This document shows, one piece after another, positions 36,154 through 48,110 of a DNA stretch of 64,000 bases (position 1 is its first letter; every line of letters begins with the position of its first letter). This DNA is from Mortierella sp. BCC40632 (lineage: Eukaryota > Mortierellomycota > Mortierellomycetes > Mortierellales > Mortierellaceae), in contig WAEK01000005.1 of the NCBI GenBank assembly GCA_011634665.1, positions 426,001-490,000 on the forward strand. The letters are read 5' to 3'. The notes under the pieces were generated by a model. It was not told the DNA's origin, searched no databases, and saw only the letters and a list, made by a program, of their open reading frames with translations. Made by a program: the position numbers and the translations under genes.

Positions 36154-36394
36154 CCCTCGCGCCCCCTATCCTCACCTCCTCATGATGGCATCACCCCTTG
36201 TCCCGATAGTTACGGCAGGATTCGCAAGTTCTGAAGTGAACAGAGTATTGACCCCATTTTACTTGGCCAGCCTCTGCTTCTTCCGTTGCAGTTGCTCCCA
36301 TTGAAAGGGTCATCCGCTCTCTCTGTCTAGAGACCAGGCAGTTTGACCTTTTTTTGCTATTGTGGCTAAACATCTTCCAGAGGACATATTCACC
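35028..36394. other. Divergent region between POT1 and the Num1-like gene
   Basis: May hold the missing 5' exons of POT1 (minus, 35028-35400) and a 5' exon of the plus-strand gene. A 66-codon frame at 35828-36028 (MSHDPLSPMYIYPDDETTLP) looks coding-like but could not be joined in phase to 36381. A CTGTCGTCT repeat (about 35521-35560), a CT/TA-rich tract (35560-35640) and a 43-nt T-run (36111-36153) are present. Confidence 0.4.
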
Positions 36395-38062
36395 ATGGCC
36401 GAGCCTTCAACAGCAGTACAGGGACTTCAGCCCACGCCAAGTCCGACACAACAGTTACAGCCGACATCCACTGCCACTTCTTCCACATCACTAAAGCCTT
36501 CCTCTCTACCGTCTTTGTCTACAGTCCAGACCTTGGGCCAGGCAAAAACCGAACTGGAGGCTCGACTGGCCGGCATCCGTGACGATCTTCAATTGACACA
36601 GACGATAGGACTCTTGTTCGTGAAGCGACAAGAGGATCTCAAGAACTGTTATGATCAGTTGCAACACCTTGAGGCCTTTGCTGCAGCAGAAGCTCGGGAG
36701 CGATCCTACGAATCCGGCGGCGCTAATGGAGAGGGTACTACAGAAGAATCCATTTCTGTACAGCAGCAACCATTGCCAGAGGCCTTCCGGGACCAGCTTA
36801 CGGCGCTCGAGAAGGAGTTTCTTGAAGGCCAAAATGGAATCACAGGACTCAAGTCGGTAATTGATGCACAATTGGTAAGTAGCATATCTTATTTTTGGTG
36901 TGTAAAAGTCTTTTTTTTTTTTTTTTTTTGGGACGATAAGGACATTGGTTAATTGTATGTGGGTGTGATTGTGGGGGGGGAGGCGGTGGGGGAGGGGCAA
37001 TGAGGGGGGGGTTCGAGGGGGTAAGCAACAAGGGCAAATGGTGCATTCTTTGTGCTCAACGAACTTTGAGCCACCTTGAACCTCTTCTTGCGTCAGCCAT
37101 TGTGGTGGAATTGCTCCTCAAAGGGGCGTTCTCGCCTTCTCATTACTACGTACCCTGCCATTTAGCCCTTCTTCCCCACCGCCCTCTTCTCTGTCGTCCA
37201 CGTTCACATTCACGCCCAACAATGGCGCGGACGGGAAACGCTGCACGCTTGTTCAGAATACATGCAAGTGTGCATCTTCATACGCATGCATCGCACCACT
37301 TGTGCGGTTTCCTTAACTGCGGGTATCACGCCGAAGGTTTGGGAACGACAAACGCAAGGCCAGAAGCAATCACAGGGGCCATGTTGTGGACAAAGATACA
37401 TACATGTGGAAGCGAGTGAGCATGAGATGAAATTCATCTCTTGGACTTGAACTTTCAGCAGGCTTGCTGCAGTCTCTGTCCTTGCCTGGGCTGCTCTCAC
37501 CTCGACCTTCTCTCTTCTCCCAGCCCATCATTTTTTTTTTTTTTTTTTTTTTTTTTTTCGCCTTTGTCCGCTCCACACAACAAACTCTTGTGACGCTCAC
37601 GCCGGATAGAGAGTCTGCAATGAGGCCCCAGTTCCCGTAACTCCGTCATCCCGCTCTCGCTCCCGGCCTGTGTCCCGTCTTTTTTATTCTACCCTGAGGG
37701 TTGAACTGAGTGAAAAGAGTGCATAGTTACCCCGGCAACGGGAAGACCCATTGAACTCCCAGCTGCGCGACTGCTCTCAGCCATCAAAACGCACCTTAAT
37801 TTCCTATTCTTTGTAATTTCATTTCTCTCTACAATTCAAGCAATTGCGTCCCCATAACCTAACCCCCTCCCCAGGGCCTGAACGGTCGGAGTGAGCTGAG
37901 TGAGCAGCACATGGGCCGGCTCGAGAGCGGTGAAAGGCCCAACGGACGACGATTGCTTTATCTTTTTTGTGCCTGAGTCCGGAATATGTGTGTGAGACAC
38001 ACCTTGTGAGACTTGCAACCGTGTGGGCGTTGGCGTTGATAAGTGACCAATAGTTCCGAGTC

Positions 38063-38093
<31 letters not shown>

Positions 38094-41000
38094 CCTGAGA
38101 GTGACCGGTTTTTAACCTCGCTCGCTTCGCTCTTTCTCTTTTTCGCGCTCTTTCTTTCGCGCTCTCTTTCGCTCGCTCTCTTTCTCACTCTCGCGCTCTC
38201 TCGCTCTCTCCCCGAACGATCAACGAACAATAGCCTGCTAGTGAGAACGTGCCCACCAATGGACAGCAGCAAGGTCGATCTGGGTCCATTCTTGGTCCGA
38301 GTGCATTTCCCTCCACCACCCTTCCTACGCAGTCAATTACAAAGCCCCGGCGACACAAAGTGGTCGTGTCCTCGCAGCCATCTGTAAATGATGCTGGGTT
38401 CCCATTGCAGATTCAGGAGGAGCTTTTGAATCAAGTCCGATACTGGACTTCGCAAGCAGAGATGAAGGAGAAACTGAACCAGGAATACGACACAAAAATC
38501 CAGGAGCAGGAGCGGATCATCGATGCACTGAACAAGCAGCGTCGTCTGCGCGAGGAAAGTGAGGGTGCGTATGAAACTTGACTTTTTATTTTTTATTTTT
38601 TTTTTTATTTTTGATTGCTATTGTTGTATTGTTATCACCGTCTCCTTTTTCTCCTTGGATTCGCGATGTGTGACGGCCTATTGAATAATGGCAGCACTGC
38701 CTAGTATCTATGCAGGTCCTTTGATATTCATTGCATACTAACGCTCAAGGAGTCGCATCTCTGAAAATATTGAACACGTTAAATCTCGGAGAATAGAGCG
38801 ACAGAAGGAGGACCAATGGAATTTGGAACTCCAAAACCAAGAACTACGCACTCACAACTCGGATTTGCAGCAACAGTTGTCCAAGTCCAACCATGAAAAC
38901 ACTAAACTTCAACGGTCCATCACCACTGCCAGTGAGCAGATGGAACAGCTAAAGGACAAGGAAGAGAGGACTGCACAACAACTTGAGTCTGCAAAGGCCA
39001 AGCATGAACAGGAGATGACTAATATGCGGAAACACACATCGAACCTTCAACGCGATAAGACAGACCTTACAAAGAAAGTAGATGATGTAGCCACAACGCT
39101 CCAGCAGGTTCAACAGAAACTGGCAAAGAAGGAGGCAGCACTGGAAGCTCTTACAATTGCTCAAGAAGAGAGTGCAAGCGCGCTTCAGTTGAACTCTACC
39201 AAGGCTGATCAAGACGATCCATCGGCCTCTGGTTCAACAGGCTCTAGTTTGGCTGGAGTGAAGGATGCAAAGACTGGCAGCGCTGGCGCTGGAAACAATT
39301 CAACAGGGGCGAGCGGTAGTAGTGGCAATGCCGCTGAAGGTGGAGCTGCTAACGCTGGTGCGCTTGCTGTCACTTCAGGCCCTAAAGTGGCTTCCTTGGC
39401 TCGTGAGACCTCCTTTGCACATCAACAAGCTGTCATTACCGATTTGATGACAAAACTGAACAAGGAGGTCTCTGAGAAACAGGAACTCTTGACTGAGAAG
39501 CAGGAACTCTTGACTGAGAAGGACGAATTGTTGAGTGAAAAGGAAGAGTTGGTAAAGATGCTTGCTAATCGTGAAGAAACTATTGAGACAATGCGACTTG
39601 AAGGTGTCTCTGCCTTTGAGCCTGCTGGTTCGATGGTGCATTCTCGACATGCGTCCAAGCAGCCAAGCCAGGCCATGGCTCTTGGAGAGGAATCTGACTT
39701 GGAGGATGCTGACAACATTGACGCGTCGTTCACGGATGGAACTCATGACAGGAATATGACTTTGACGAATGACTACAGTCATGGACGAAGCTCGCCCTTC
39801 CCCACAGGAGGTCTGTTTGCAGAGCTAGCTCAGGCTGAGGCCCAGAAGACTCAGGTGATATTGCCTCCAAAGGCTGAATGCAAGGATCAAGAAGCAATGA
39901 CTGAGCCAATTGAGAGCTGGATTCATACGATTCCTGGAGTTAAGAGAATTGTTCCATCTGATGAAAAGGAGACGCAGATCACGCCTCCAAAGGAAGAGTT
40001 GCCAGAGATGTTTGAAAAGGAAACACAAATCACGCCTCCAAAGGAAGAGTTACCAGAGATGCTTGAAAAGGAGACACAGATTACGCCTGAAGTGGAAGAA
40101 CTGCCAGAGATGATTGAAAAGTCCACAGAGACTGAATTGTCACCAGAAATGCTTGAAAAGGCGACAGAGACTGAAGAGTCACCAAAGATGATTGAAAAGT
40201 CTACGGAGACTGATATGGAACCGATTGCAAGCAAGTCAGGACCAGAGACTAAGGAGATCGACTCTACGACCGTTGCTCCAGTTGCTGCGACCGCAGCAGC
40301 AGCAGCTGTTGCTACTGCCGCAGTTGTGTCTGCCTTAGATATTTCCTCAACTCCAAAGGAAAAGTCGACTTCGACAGTTGATCCTGTTGAGGAAGTTGAA
40401 CCAACACCAACACCGGTCCCTCGAGCAACTGTCTCGGATGCAGCACTTGATGAGGGACGTCGACATACGTGCGACATGAGCAGTAGTAACCGCAATGACA
40501 CCGCCTCAACTTCGCAACTGCTGGATGCCACCGTCGATGAAGCTGACGATGATCTTCATGCGGCTAACGATGATCAATTGGACGAGGATGGTAACGGATT
40601 CCGTGTGGCAATCGGCTCTGCATTTGGCACAAAGGGAGGTTCTGGCGTAGAGACTGGTCGTATCCAACCTGTTCGGACAGACGACATGACGACGACTTCT
40701 ATTCAGGAACCAAAGGATAATGCTTTGGCACCTGTGGTCGCAGGATCTTCGACCGAGGCTGTCAAAGCAACAGATTCGACTGAAGGAGCAGTTACCGTTA
40801 AGACTGTCCCTGCAGGCTCCGAAGACCAGCGTCAATCCCAGCTTATTGTTGAAGGAGGCCCAGGAGCAGGTCAGCCAAGCACGACTGTTGTTTCAGTAAC
40901 ATCTCAGACGACATATACCTTTGAGCAAGACAACGGAACTGACAGTGCTCCTCAGCAGCAGCAACAGCAACAGCAGACACTCATTACCCCAGTCCAAAAT

Positions 41001-42541
41001 GTTCAATACCAACACATCATTGTGGACTCTACCGGTGCTACTGTTGGTCGTGAAAAGGACTTCCGTTCGCCAACTGAAACGATTTCGACCGTTTCAACAG
41101 ATTACAGGAGTAATGGCGTCAATGGTCATGGTCGCAACACATATCGTCGGGCAGGAGGCGCAACGAGCCATGGGAGAACCGATTCGGTTAGCTCGAATTA
41201 TGAGCTTACGCCGACTGACCCGACCATGATCCAGTTGGTCACTCAGACAATGATTGGAGATTACCTGTGGAAATTTACGCGTCGCCGGATGACCAACATG
41301 ATGAATGAGCGGGTTCACCGTCGGTACGTATGGGTCCATCCATACACCAAGACCTTGTACTGGAGTCTGAACAACCCTGGAGCTGATGGAGGGGCCTCTG
41401 TTCAGAAGTCCAAGAGTGGTAAGTGAGCCTGCCTACTTGGTTTTTGTTTCGTTTTTCATTATTAAGGCCACATTCTATATGAGGCTATATGGGGTTGATC
41501 AATGTTGCTCTTCTGACTCTTTTTTGTTTTTTTAATTTCTTGATCCTATTCGAATAGCATCGATCGTGGATGTTTACCAAATTGTGGACGAGCCCATTAG
41601 CAATAGTGGCCATCCTGATATGCCGAATGTGAGTCTCCTTGTCAAGACCACAAGTCGTGATCTGAAACTGAAGGCCCCTACCCGCGAGAAGCACGAGCTT
41701 TGGCTTCAAGTAAGTCGTTTCCTTTCCTATCAACGTCGCTTCAAAAAAAAAAAAAAAAAAAAAAAAGAATTGCGTCGTGTTGTCTATGAAATCAGCTGCT
41801 TACGATTCATTCGTCATCTTTCTACACAATTAGTCTATTTCTTATCTTCTCTCGCGTCCTCCAAGTCCCGATCAGGACTCACCTTCAGATACCCAGACCT
41901 GGGAATCCACCCATGTCTCCAGCCCGCATCAACAGCATCATTCACACCGATACCACCACCAGCGTGGATCCTCCGTCCATCTCGCCAGCTCCTCCGGAGC
42001 CCATGCCACTTCACCTACGCATGACACGATCCATTCATTGCGTAGCAGCAACGACAAGAATGGATCCTTTATTCGTCGTCGAGGAAGTCTGAGTCGTCTA
42101 CAGAACCTTTTTGGTGCAGGAGGCAGTAATGGTAATGGTCATGGCCATCAAGTCAATGGAAGCAGTACAGGTGTCAGTCGAGTCTCGTTTAGTCGAGAGA
42201 GTGGTGAGAAGGGGCGGGCCACAAGTCCGACCCCGGGAGCTACACTTCATCATCTCTCCTCTGGGTCCAGTAGCCCCACGAAGCCATCTGGGCTTGGAAT
42301 TGGAGCCAAAATAACTGAGCAGGGATCTGAAAATGGTCATTCATCGATTGGAGGAAGGGGGGTTGTAAACGGAGGATCCATCTTGGCCAAGGCCGAGCAG
42401 GAGATGAAGGAGGGACAGCAACAACAACAACAACAACAGCAGCAGCAGCAGCAGCAGCGCGCCAAGGCACCAGTGGATGATCAGGGTCGTGCTGATGGAA
42501 ATGAAGGAGTTGTTGTCCTTGCAGAGGCAACTCCTGTTTGA
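36395..42541 (+). CDS. Num1/Mcp5/ApsA-like cortical anchor with coiled coils and C-terminal PH domain
   Basis: Fungal cortex protein of the Num1 family, which tethers dynein and mitochondria to the plasma membrane. Exons: 36395-36874, 38411-38568, 38750-41418, 41558-41709, 41876-42541; 1374 aa. The start is the ATG at 36395 (ACCATGG); the open frame reaches a CTTCCAG acceptor at 36380, so an upstream exon may exist. Residues about 45-400 are coiled coil, including TIGLLFVKRQEDLKNCYDQL and heptads of the LLTEKQE type (about 456-480). Residues 619-703 repeat ETQITPPKEELPEM, then a degenerate ESTE form. The PH domain of the meiotic-cortex type is at about 1039-1155: IGDYLWKFTRRRMTNMMNER, RYVWVHPYTKTLYWS, IVDVYQIVDEP and REKHELWLQ. 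The tail is Ser/His-rich with a 15-residue Q run near 1334. The 41709 donor is consensus, but reading on (VSRFLSYQRRF) would extend the PH helix, so this junction may be alternative. Confidence 0.88.
39966..40220 (+). repeat. In-frame degenerate repeats inside the Num1-like gene
   Basis: About six consecutive units of 14-17 codons. The first two are almost identical (EKETQITPPKEELPEMFEKE type), later ones drift to EKSTETELSPEM and EKATETEESPKM. Yeast Num1 also carries internal tandem repeats, though of different sequence. Confidence 0.8.
42419..42459 (+). repeat. CAA/CAG run encoding polyglutamine
   Basis: CAACAACAA passing into CAGCAGCAG, in frame, close to the C-terminus of the Num1-like protein. 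Likely length-variable between strains. Confidence 0.85.
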
Positions 42542-43921
42542 ACCAGGTAGGCTGGTGGATCAAGGGGAGTCGTGAAACCATATACCTTGCCATTAAAGAT
42601 ACCAATGGACTTGTCCTCAAAAAAAAAAAGAAGAAGAAGAAGAAGAAAGAAGGAAAGAAAGAAAGAATGAAAGAAAGAAATTAAAGAAAAAAAGAAAAAA
42701 GAAACGAAAAAAAAAAAAAAAAAAAGAAAAAGAAAAAGAAAAAAGAAAGAAAGAGGGACTCTACCAAGCGATGTGGTCCCCTTTCTGACAAATGTCCAGT
42801 CAACTTGAAAAATGGAAATAATAAAATAAATAAATAAACAAAAAAAAAAAAAAAAAAAAATCAAAGCGATCGGTAATGCTTCCTTCGGTATTGAGCGGGT
42901 CGATTGATGGGCCAGTGGATAAACTTTTAGCAACTATCCAATAACCCAAATGTTTGAGTCCTGACATGAAGCAGTAGAGGAGACAAGGTCTTGGTCATTC
43001 GACTGCACAGGAGGTGTATTTTCTATATCTTGTTCTGACGCTTCTAGACTTCCTCCACCTCTTCCCTTTCAACCACAGTGTCATTACAGTCATTGCACTA
43101 GGCTGGCTAGTCTACCTTCTTCCGACTTACTAAGAGAACTTCAAGAGGGAATGATGATGTGGGAGAGCTAGAGTAGCTGGGGATAGCGTGTCAGATAGAG
43201 AGTGAAAGGGCGAGGGAGAAGAAATTTAAATATTGCGATTGTTTTCTCCCTTCCCCCCTTGTCCTATTTTATAGCCCGAAGCAAGACTTGACAGCTTAGT
43301 CAATTTTGCCTACAGTCAGATTCCAAGCATTGCTCACTTCTCTGCACCCATGAGCTTTTCTTCACAGACTCAATGCTACTACTAGCCTATAGTTCTGTCT
43401 CACCGACTCGCTTGTCCCTTCTCTCCCCTCTACTATCATCTCGTCAGACTATCTACGGATTGTATGGAGTAGCCAGGTCATCAGGTCTCATTAAGTATTT
43501 AATAGCAAAGACCTCAATCCATCTCCCAATGCTGGGTGCGGAGCAAACTGTCAACCCTTCTCAACAAATAGCCAAAAAGAAAAGAGAAGGGAAAAAAAAA
43601 AAAAAAAAAAAAAAAGAGTCCAACAATTTTGATTGTTTGTCCAAGTTGGGCATAGGCGTGTATTTGGGTTATACATACTCTACAGTATAAAGATGGGGCA
43701 CATTTTTTTTTCTTAATAACAACCATGTATATGTATTAAAGAAAAGAACAGGCTGACACTGATAGGTAATAAGACAAAAGGAGAGAGGATCCAAGCGGGG
43801 CCTCAACGTTCAGAAGATGTGGGGGAGACAAAGTAGTATTACACTAAAGAGCAGAGAAAAACATTAGCGAGTCGCAGGGTGGGTATTTCTTTTCTTTCTT
43901 TTTCTTTTTCTTTCTTCCTTT
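42542..43921. other. Intergenic region
   Basis: Purine-rich 3' flank of the Num1-like gene (GAA/GAAA repeats and A-runs, about 42618-42860), an A-run at about 43591-43616, and no recognisable frame. The two flanking genes are convergent, so this is a shared 3' region. Confidence 0.5.
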
Positions 43922-44503
43922 CTACTCAATATCGAAACTGACAGTAACACTATCGCCTTGTACTTGCTCCTCTCCTGGGTACTCTGGAAGCTGGATGCCA
44001 GAGAGCGCAGCGATAGTACGGAACTGATTCTCCTGAATAGACCGGATATCAAGACGACGTGAGTGGACATTGCCCTCCTTTGGCAGTCGCATGGGACCTC
44101 TAATGGAGAGCTTGGGAGTGGAATGGATCGTTTCCATCAGTCGTTGAAAGATTGAATTCAGACTTGTCGTACTCTCAGAGCGGCATGTGATCGAGAAGTC
44201 TGCTCTTGGAGCCTCAGGCAGCTCTGAGGTTCCGTCATCCCTAATGGAGGGCGCAGCTCCCGTGGTCGAGGACAATGTTGAAGTGGATTCCAAAGCTGAT
44301 GGCCGTGTGGCGGTGAGAGGTAGGGTATCTGAAGTAAATGACGTTCCCATGTGCTCTGTTGCTGGTGACAGATGGTTGGAGGCGGTATTATCCATCCTGG
44401 AGCGAGGTTTCCCCTGACATTGGATGTCGACAAGGGACAGGCCGAAGAACGCTCGAGCAGGGAAGAAGAGGCGTTGCGAAGTTGTAGCCACAGTAATCGA
44501 CAC
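43922..44503 (-). CDS. Unidentified small protein, possibly mitochondrial; 5' end unresolved
   Basis: Minus-strand frame ending in a TAG stop at 43922-43924. The first ATG in this frame is at 44395 (MDNTASNHLSPATEH), giving 157 aa; the frame itself is open to beyond 44503. An overlapping +1 frame begins with ATG at 44544 and reads MTTLFTVVASRVFACRLL, which looks like a mitochondrial presequence, but I found no splice pair that joins it in phase. The C-terminal 70 residues look folded and conserved: STPKLSIRGPMRLPKEGNVH, RRLDIRSIQENQFRTIAALS and VTVSFDIE. The SIRGPMRLP stretch faintly recalls small ribosomal S10 proteins, too weak to name. Ordinary codon use and a long frame support a real gene. 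Confidence 0.55.
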   Translation of the reverse strand: MSITVATTSQRLFFPARAFFGLSLVDIQCQGKPRSRMDNTASNHLSPATEHMGTSFTSDTLPLTATRPSALESTSTLSSTTGAAPSIRDDGTSELPEAPRADFSITCRSESTTSLNSIFQRLMETIHSTPKLSIRGPMRLPKEGNVHSRRLDIRSIQENQFRTIAALSGIQLPEYPGEEQVQGDSVTVSFDIE

Positions 44504-44592
44504 GCAAAAACACGTGATGCGACCACAGTAAAAAGCGTAGTCATCCTTCGCTGTCCCTCTCTCTCAGTCTCGCTACTCTCTCTCTCAGTCCC

Positions 44593-44665
44593 ACTCTCTC
44601 ACTCTCTCTCTCACTCTCACTCTCTCTCTCACTCTCACTCTCTCTCTCACTCTCACTCTCTCTCA
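44593..44665. repeat. CT-rich minisatellite, ~18-bp unit
   Basis: Unit TCTCTCTCTCACTCTCAC repeated about four times, immediately before the 189-bp-period duplication. Confidence 0.85.
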
Positions 44666-44701
44666 GGTGCGTTTTGCATTCTAAATGTTCACATGCTCAA
44701 A

Positions 44702-45051
44702 CATCTTGTCAATAGTAGCCTGCATCTTTAGCTCTAGCAGATTTAACGAGTCTCTCTGTAGCTTGTGGTTTGCCGGGCGGGATGTGGCTGCGACAATGGT
44801 GGTCTTCTTTGGAGTTTTTCATGGCATGTGCTCTCTTGGGCGCCATGTGACTCCTCTGTTTGTATATAATGCATGTGGGTTAAGCGGAAACATCTTGTCA
44901 GAAGTAGCCTGCATCTTTAGCTCTAGCAGATTTAACGAGTCTCTCTGTAGCTTGTGGTTTGCCGGGCGGGATGTGGCTGCGACAATGGTGGTCTTCTTTG
45001 GAGTTTTTCATGGCATGTGCTCTCTTGGGCGCCATGTGGCTCCTCTGTTTG
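44702..45051. repeat. Tandem duplication, 161-bp copies at 189-bp spacing
   Basis: Positions 44702-44862 and 44891-45051 are nearly identical (about three differences). The period of 189 is a multiple of three, and a plus-strand frame of 128 codons (44685-45071) runs through both, with FAGRDVAATMVVFFGVFHGM in each. The minus strand is also open over the second copy. Whether either strand is coding is unknown. Confidence 0.9.
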
Positions 45052-45059
45052 ATATTTAT

Positions 45060-48000
45060 GCAACCTCTTGATGTTTTGGTGTATCCACAATACACGGTTG
45101 TGTTTTTAACTGAAGTTTTTCTAGAGTTATGTGATATCATCAGCATCTGTAGATTGGGCCTTGGAATGGAAAGGCAAAGAACATGTCCACCTCTCTACCT
45201 TTGTTTCTCACTTTTGTCAGAGCGACCAAGAATCCGCAACCCAACTCTTCCAAGACCTAATATACTCTACACAAATCCTGCAAAGACGTCGAGGGAAGCT
45301 TCAGGAAGCATACGGGTTCTTTAAGAGGCATATGGAGGATCAGTTTTGGGCGAAGTATTCCTTACCAAGTTAACGCCACCCAAACTGCGCAGAGACTTGC
45401 AGTCTTAGCACAAGATGCAGCCATCGAAGAGGCGGAATCAGCATATGGTAGTTGAGAGACTTGTTAAGCTGATTTAGATCCTGCTATGCGACACTTATTT
45501 AACGATCGTCAAACTCATACAGTCAGTAGGAAAAAGGAAGTTGCATATCCACCACACGCTGAAAGAGATGTTATGACATGAATTTAATCAAATATTCTAT
45601 GAGTTCATTTACTTATTCTCCTTATGCTACTTGAGTCCGCTCTACCTCTTACTTTGGCTCTCGGTCTACCTTTCTCTCTTTTAAGCTATAAATATTAGGC
45701 AGCTCAATAGACACAGGAGTAGACTCTGGAGTGGTAGAAGCAGGACAAGGAACGCACGACACAGGCACTCCGAGATGTATGTACCGCAAGGAATGCTTAA
45801 ACTGGATTGCTGGATACTGGACCTCATACTACCGGTGCTGGATTTTCTATCTCGACCACACAGCATTTCTTCCCCTAGCCAAAAGGACCGAAGCTGTTAT
45901 TTTGCACTATCTAGGATACATCTACAGTAATTTAGTCAAAGCACAATGGACAATAAACCGGACTGTAGCCAAGATGCAGTCATCCATGCATACTTTCCTC
46001 TATCACCTAGGCCACTGTGGCTGTCATGGAGAGACTGATAGTGTACAAACAGCTCTTTCAAGTGGAGGAAGCTAACGTGATTTCCTCTCTCTCTTAGAAG
46101 TTTGAACCTTAACCCCAGCAACTTGAGAAGTATCAGGAGCTTCAGGAACCTCAACGATACATCAAGTTTGAAGTTTAGCCCTATTATCCGGACAACGACA
46201 TACTCTAACAACAGGAATGGCGACAATATGAATAGCCCAGACGAGAGCGAGGAGAGTGGACAGAATCAGATCCGTTCATGCTGAAGAAGGACAACCTTTC
46301 AATGTCATCGGGAGTCATCGCGTGGCATCAAGGAATCTTAAGAGTCAACAAACATGGGGCCTTGGACTCAACAATCCTATATTATGGGCTTTGGACGATA
46401 TTGAGTCTCAAACTAAGAGAGAAACCACAGACTACATCACTGTTGCAACCAGACGAGCTGAGAAGTCAACAAACAACACAACAAAACCACCAGAATGGCT
46501 AGCACTCTAGTGATGCTAGTGCAAAGTAATACTGGTCGGTCAAGTGACGATGATTAATTTCCACCATCCCAACCATTAAAACAAGGTATAAATATGAGAT
46601 GAGACTTACCGAGAAACAGACAGAGATAGTAACCAAGGCGCAGGAAAACTGGAAGGGCACAGACATTAATCAACACCAGAGGGTTATAAAAATACTGATA
46701 GATCCTTGCGGATCAAATCTGAGCGAGGTCACAGCCCACTCACCTTGATCTTGTTGAAATGTAGCAGCCGGGCATACTTATTTCACCTCTGTGAGTCTGT
46801 CTGTAGACCTGGTTTCTGCATGCGACCCTCTGCCTATCTGCACCTCATGCTAACGAATTATTAAAAGAAGTGGTAAACGTTTTATTTACAAAGAGTCGAT
46901 GAACAAGAACAATTGGTGGACAACAACCTCGCTCCATTTCAAGGAGTCCTGCCTCCATGCTCTTCCGGAACCCATCCAGATAGAGGCAAAGCCAAAATTA
47001 AAAGAATAAGAATGAGAATGGAGGCCTATCCAATGTCGTTTACTGTGGTCGCATTAGGTGATATTTGCGTGTCGATTACTGTGGCTACAGTAAATTCTGT
47101 CACCCCATTGCCAATACGCTTCTCCGGTGTGCAGGCAAAAAGACTAGACGACAACCAGGATCGTCAACATCATTGGCCTTGGAAAAGAGACAGGGATAGG
47201 CTGCTTTATTGGTACGACTGCCAAGGCCTGTATGGAAGACATAGTTGGCCAGCGTGAAAAAAAATACTATCCGTCGAAATTATAGTGTCCAGATTGCCAC
47301 AATTTTCGTTTGGCAAAGTTGCCCTTCCATCTACAGAGACGATTTTGGCGCCTTGATGGATAGACGGTAAGTACTTAGGATTACAGAGCGATGTGGAGCA
47401 ATTGCTCCCAGCCTCAGTCAAGCGGCCAAGCTAAGTGCTACAAGGTGGTGATAGGTCAGATTTTGACCTCTCTTCAAGACCATCAGGTAACCAAAGATCG
47501 ACAGCACTGCAAAGGCCACAGGGGCAACATTCACTTATTTTCAGACCCGCCGGATCAGGGTGAGAGCCGCTTCCCTGGAGGATCTGTTCTGTTTCTGTTC
47601 CTGATCTTGGTCGTGTGGCCCTGGTCCTGGTCCTAGTCCTGGTCCAATTTATGAGCTAGGCCATGTGAAGAGACAGCCCAGTGCTCTAAATGGTGACTAC
47701 TTAGTACATATCGGTCTCCTCCCCTTACTCGCTTTTAATTCTCGGGGTTAGTGAAAGCTATTTGCTCTTCTTGGCCAGATTTATTCTATCCAAACAAGCA
47801 ACCACATGGCCTCGCTTGGGAGTTTTGTCGTTGGGAAGCATGCGATGATGTGGCGATGATGTGATGCTTGCCTTTCCGTTTCTGTGTGACTGTATTGCAC
47901 AGTCAGCATAAATAAAAAAGACCGAGCACCGCTCTGGCTCCCTCAGCTAACCGCCCTCTTTCCTTTGTTAGTATCCGTTTGGCAACCACCACCACCTCCT

Positions 48001-48110
48001 CCTCCATTGTCCAGGAATCTGCATTCCCTAGCGCAAACCTTCTCTCAGGAATAAGAAAACCCGACTTTCGGGAGGACTCCAAAAAAAAAAAAAGTCATTT
48101 CAGTGCAACC
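45060..48110. other. Gene-poor region with decayed coding-like fragments
   Basis: Plus strand 45131-45475 shows VDWALEWKGKEHVHLSTFVS and MEDQFWAKYSLPS, then after a frameshift NATQTAQRLAVLAQDAAIEE, followed by stops: a likely relic of a repeated gene or element. Frames at 45731-46075 and 46102-46510 (plus) are open but match nothing I know. GGTCCT repeats occur at about 47618-47646. The last ~150 bp include the leader of the tafazzin gene. Confidence 0.45.
45131..45475 (+). pseudogene. Coding relic of unknown family
   Basis: About 80 codons ending WAKYSLPS are interrupted by a stop at 45371-45373. The next frame continues with VNATQTAQRLAVLAQDAAIE before another stop near 45450. The bipartite composition suggests one former protein broken by a frameshift. 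Family not recognised; a transposon-derived or multicopy fungal gene is possible. Confidence 0.35.

Noticed and set aside
39923..40531. 202-codon minus-strand frame opposite the Num1-like gene
   Set aside because: Antisense shadow of the repeat region; no recognisable domain.
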